Below are positions 61,458-64,000 of a DNA stretch of 64,000 bases, one piece after another (the stretch's first letter is position 1; each line of letters opens with the position of its first letter). The position numbers and the translations under genes are program-made. Below the pieces are notes generated by a model. That model made no database searches, was not told the DNA's origin, and worked only from the letters and a program-made list of their open reading frames with translations. This DNA is from Croceicoccus naphthovorans (GTDB lineage: Bacteria; Pseudomonadota; Alphaproteobacteria; Sphingomonadales; Sphingomonadaceae): assembly GCF_001028705.1 (NCBI RefSeq), contig NZ_CP011770.1, positions 3,227,501 through 3,291,500 of the forward strand, written 5' to 3'.

Positions 61458-62840
61458 TCAGGGCTTGCTCACCTTTCGCTCGCTGCTCGCCCGCGGATTC
61501 TGCGCCAGCCGCGTATTGCGCAGCGTGTCGATGGCATAGTGCATCTGGAAATCCTCGATGCCCCGCTTTTCCAGTTCCTCGGCGCTGATCTGAAAACGCG
61601 GATCGTCGACGAGGTCTTTCTCAAGCTCGCGGTCGTCCAGTTCCATCTCGTTGATCAGGTGCCCGCGCAAGTCACTTTCGCGCACCGCGCGTTCGGCCCG
61701 CGCCCGCGCATCGGGGTCGGACAGCTGCGGCACGGTAATATCCGGCTCGATCCCACCTTCCTGCACCGACCGGCCCGACGGCGTGTAATACCGCGCCGTC
61801 GTCAGCTTCAGCGCCGAATCGTTGGTTAGCGGGACCAGCGTCTGCACGCTGCCCTTACCAAAGCTGCGCTGCCCCATAATCAGCGCGCGGTGGTGGTCCT
61901 GCAACGCGCCCGCAACGATTTCGGAGGCGGAGGCACTGCCCGAATCGATCAGGACCACGATCGGAATGCCGCGCGCGATATCGCCCATGCGCGCGGTATA
62001 GCTCTCGTTATCGCGCGCGAAACGGCCGCGCTGCGATACGATCTGGCCCTTGTCGAGAAACAGGTCACTCATCGCCACCGCTTCGTCCAGCAAACCGCCG
62101 GGGTTCGACCGCATGTCGATGACCAGTCCTTGCGGCTGATGGCCCAGCTTTTGCGTGATCCCCGCCATAGCCTTTTCGACCTCGCGCCCGACGTTGGCGC
62201 TGAACGTGGACACGGTGATCACGCCGACGTTGCCGTTTAATTCCCATTCGACCGGGGTGAGTTCGATGATAGCGCGCTTGATGTCGACATCGAACGGCTC
62301 GTCGCGGCCGGCGCGGAAGATCGTCAGCTGGATCGGCGTGCCCGGCGCGCCGCGCATCTGCTCCACCGCCTCGTCCAGCGTGCCGCCATAGATCAGCTTG
62401 CCATCAAGGTGCGTGATGTAGTCGCCCGCCTTGATCCCGGCGAGGTCGGCGGGCGTGCCCTTGGTCGGCGCGATTACCTTGACCACGCCGTCTTCCATCG
62501 TGACCGACAGGCCAAGGCCGCCATAGCTGCCCTCTGTCTGCGTGCGCAGCGTGTCGAACGCAGTCGCATCGAGATAGCCCGAATGCGGGTCGAGGCTGCC
62601 CAGCATGCCGTCGATCGCGCCGCGGATCAGCTGGTCGTCATCCACCTGATCGACGTAGTTCGCCTTGATCCGCTGATAGATCATCATCAGCTTGCCGAAT
62701 TCCGGCGCGCCTTTCGCATCGACGGCGGCAAGGCCAGCGGTCGTCGCGGGCAACATCGACAACGCGGTAACAACCGCCGCCGTGCGCATGAAAAACCCAA
62801 AGCGGGATTTGCGGGATGCCGGTTGTGCAGCTGTGGCCAT
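61458..62840 (-). CDS. ctpA: S41 C-terminal processing peptidase (CtpA)
   Basis: A 460-residue periplasmic serine protease. The N-terminus has a signal (FFMRTAAVVTALSMLPATTA). A PDZ domain follows (GLGLSVTMEDGVVKVIAPTK, GIKAGDYITHLDGKLIYGGT), then the catalytic part with the serine in DSGSASASEIVAGALQDH and the general-base lysine in GQRSFGKGSVQTLVPL. Start ATG 62840. CtpA processes lipoproteins and peptidoglycan hydrolases or their regulators; the neighbouring EnvC-like protein is a plausible partner or substrate by context only. dsbB follows after 16 bases. Confidence 0.94.
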   Translation of the reverse strand: MATAAQPASRKSRFGFFMRTAAVVTALSMLPATTAGLAAVDAKGAPEFGKLMMIYQRIKANYVDQVDDDQLIRGAIDGMLGSLDPHSGYLDATAFDTLRTQTEGSYGGLGLSVTMEDGVVKVIAPTKGTPADLAGIKAGDYITHLDGKLIYGGTLDEAVEQMRGAPGTPIQLTIFRAGRDEPFDVDIKRAIIELTPVEWELNGNVGVITVSTFSANVGREVEKAMAGITQKLGHQPQGLVIDMRSNPGGLLDEAVAMSDLFLDKGQIVSQRGRFARDNESYTARMGDIARGIPIVVLIDSGSASASEIVAGALQDHHRALIMGQRSFGKGSVQTLVPLTNDSALKLTTARYYTPSGRSVQEGGIEPDITVPQLSDPDARARAERAVRESDLRGHLINEMELDDRELEKDLVDDPRFQISAEELEKRGIEDFQMHYAIDTLRNTRLAQNPRASSERKVSKP

Positions 62841-62953
62841 GTGCGGTTTTCTTTGTCCGTGCCTTTGGGCGGCGGCTTCGCACGCCCGGATTTGGTCGGG
62901 CATGATATAGAGCAGCCCGGGTTAACGCCAGATGGCAGCTTTTTCGCCCGATT

Positions 62954-64000
62954 CTAGGGCCGCAGCGGATGAATCGCGCGGCGTCCTTGGCGTAGTTCAT
63001 ACAGGATGCGCGGATCGGCGGTGGGCGCATTGCCCAAGGTTTCGCCGCGCCGCACTTCGCGCCCTATCTCCACACTCGCGCGGTCCAGACCGGCGATCAG
63101 GCTGGTGCGCCCGCCCGCATGGCGCAGGATGACAATGGTGCCATAGCCGCGAAACGGCCCGGCAAAGGCGACCTTGCCCGCCAGTGGCGCAACGACCGGC
63201 GCGCCGGGGGCGGGGGCAAGGGTGATGCCCTTCTGCCGCCCGCCCGCCGCATCACGCTCGCCAAAACCGGCGAGCACCGTGCCGGGAACCGGCAGGCGGG
63301 GCAGCGATTGGGCGCTGGTTTTTTGCGGGGTGGAGGCGGTGAGCAGGGTAGGGCTGGGCAATTCGGCCAGCGCGGCCAGCGTGCGGCGGCCCTCGCGTTC
63401 GCTGACGACAAGATCGCCGATCATCCGCGCCTCACCCCGCGCCAGCGTGGCCTCGCGCTGCGCCCTGTTGGCGGCATCGGCCAGCGATTGCGCCTCGCGC
63501 ATACCCTCTTCGCCCATCGCCAGCAGTTCTTCGCGCCGTTCGGCAAGGTCTCGACTGGCTCTCTCGCCATCGGCCCTGGCCTTGTCGGCAGCGGCGGCAA
63601 GCCGGCGCGACCGGTTCAGGTCGCCGCGCAGGTCCTCTGTCGCGCGGGCGATCTGCGGTTGCAGCCCCGCCACCATCGTCCGCATTCGCACGAAATCGCG
63701 GATGGAAGAGGGGCGCATGACGAGCAGCAGCATCGGCCGCCGCGCCAATCGTTGCAGCGCGGCCAGCATCCGGGTGAGGGGGGCACGCTTGATCGCCAGA
63801 TCGTCGCGCAGCACGGTCAGGCGGTTGTTGGCGGTTGCCGCGCGAATCTGCGCCGCCTCCAGCCGCGATTCGGCTTCGGCAATCTCTGCGGTCAGGGCAT
63901 TGGCGCGCGCTTCGGCCTTCAGCGCACGGTCCTGGATATAGCGGGATTGGTCGGCGAACTGCGCGGCCTGCCGCTCCGCCTCGGCACGTGCGGCCTCGAC
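62954..64000 (-). CDS. EnvC-like peptidoglycan hydrolase activator, degenerate LytM domain (5' end outside window)
   Basis: The frame is open to the right window edge, so the N-terminus is missing. The visible part begins with a long coiled coil (RAEAERQAAQFADQSRYIQD and so on, to about 63300), then a LytM domain (FGERDAAGGRQKGITLAPAP, GYGTIVILRHAGG, VRRGETLGNAP). The M23 zinc histidines are absent: the expected HxGxD position reads RQKGITL, and the expected HLH is YELRQG. Coiled coil plus inactive LytM is the design of EnvC, which activates amidases AmiA/AmiB at the septum. It is 113 bases upstream of ctpA on the same strand. Confidence 0.88.
   Translation of the reverse strand, partial: VEAARAEAERQAAQFADQSRYIQDRALKAEARANALTAEIAEAESRLEAAQIRAATANNRLTVLRDDLAIKRAPLTRMLAALQRLARRPMLLLVMRPSSIRDFVRMRTMVAGLQPQIARATEDLRGDLNRSRRLAAAADKARADGERASRDLAERREELLAMGEEGMREAQSLADAANRAQREATLARGEARMIGDLVVSEREGRRTLAALAELPSPTLLTASTPQKTSAQSLPRLPVPGTVLAGFGERDAAGGRQKGITLAPAPGAPVVAPLAGKVAFAGPFRGYGTIVILRHAGGRTSLIAGLDRASVEIGREVRRGETLGNAPTADPRILYELRQGRRAIHPLRP

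Overview
The window is GC-rich chromosomal DNA of an alphaproteobacterium, most likely order Sphingomonadales (Erythrobacteraceae-like). The evidence is the protein content: a SUF-only Fe-S operon headed by an Rrf2 regulator, a fused ThiS-ThiG, a SciP/DUF1153 CtrA inhibitor, a LytS/LytTR pair, CtaA of the Cox15 type and COQ7. The assignment is from protein resemblance, not from an rRNA gene (none is present). Coding density is very high, and many neighbours overlap by 1 or 4 bases (ATGA, GTGA, TAATG), so translational coupling is the rule.

Layout. 1-9.4 kb: end of an unidentified gene, an App1-type phosphatase, an envelope quality-control group (BepA-like M48 protease, DsbA-like thioredoxin, PDZ-M48 protease), a LytS/LytTR two-component pair, a small outer-membrane barrel, nadC, tadA and rpmB. 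9.4-17.7 kb: a phytase-like esterase, a LytM lipoprotein with a DUF2093 partner, divergent xseA/purD whose start codons touch, a PfkB sugar/nucleoside kinase, an EI24 membrane protein and two uncharacterised genes. 17.8-25.2 kb: a ten-gene operon on the minus strand with no intergenic gaps (Rrf2 regulator, sufB, two accessory genes, sufC, sufD, sufS, sufT-like, GNAT, SufA-like). Upstream of it is a structured RNA leader followed by a 35-codon ORF with a near-perfect Shine-Dalgarno sequence. 25.4-30.1 kb: pyrD, gamma-glutamyltransferase, long-chain acyl-CoA synthetase.

30.2-34.8 kb: an IS200/IS605-type element that appears to have split a lipoprotein gene, three hypothetical genes, thiS-thiG fusion and merC. 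34.9-41.6 kb: ctaA, cutA, rplM-rpsI, a protein with a duplicated domain, a lipoprotein, rlmE, a Ppx/GppA phosphatase and tRNA-Gln(CUG). 41.6-48.7 kb: an atypical sigma factor, a DUF445 membrane protein and an RND efflux pump (permease plus adaptor) with a palindromic operator candidate. 48.7-56 kb: sciP with a partner gene, mnmA, envelope proteins, a beta-lactamase-family hydrolase, PhzF-like protein, CDF metal exporter, pdxH. 56-64 kb: a DnaJ-type co-chaperone, YihY, fabI, UDP-glucuronate epimerase-like protein, coq7, dsbB, ctpA and an EnvC-like protein running off the right edge.

Most of the window is housekeeping and envelope biology: redox folding (DsbA-like, DsbB), proteolysis (two M48, CtpA), peptidoglycan remodelling (LytM lipoprotein, EnvC) and Fe-S assembly. 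I see no rRNA, CRISPR array, prophage or plasmid functions. The least expected parts are the structured leader with its small ORF at 25.04-25.24 kb, the IS-interrupted lipoprotein gene, and several palindromic operator candidates.
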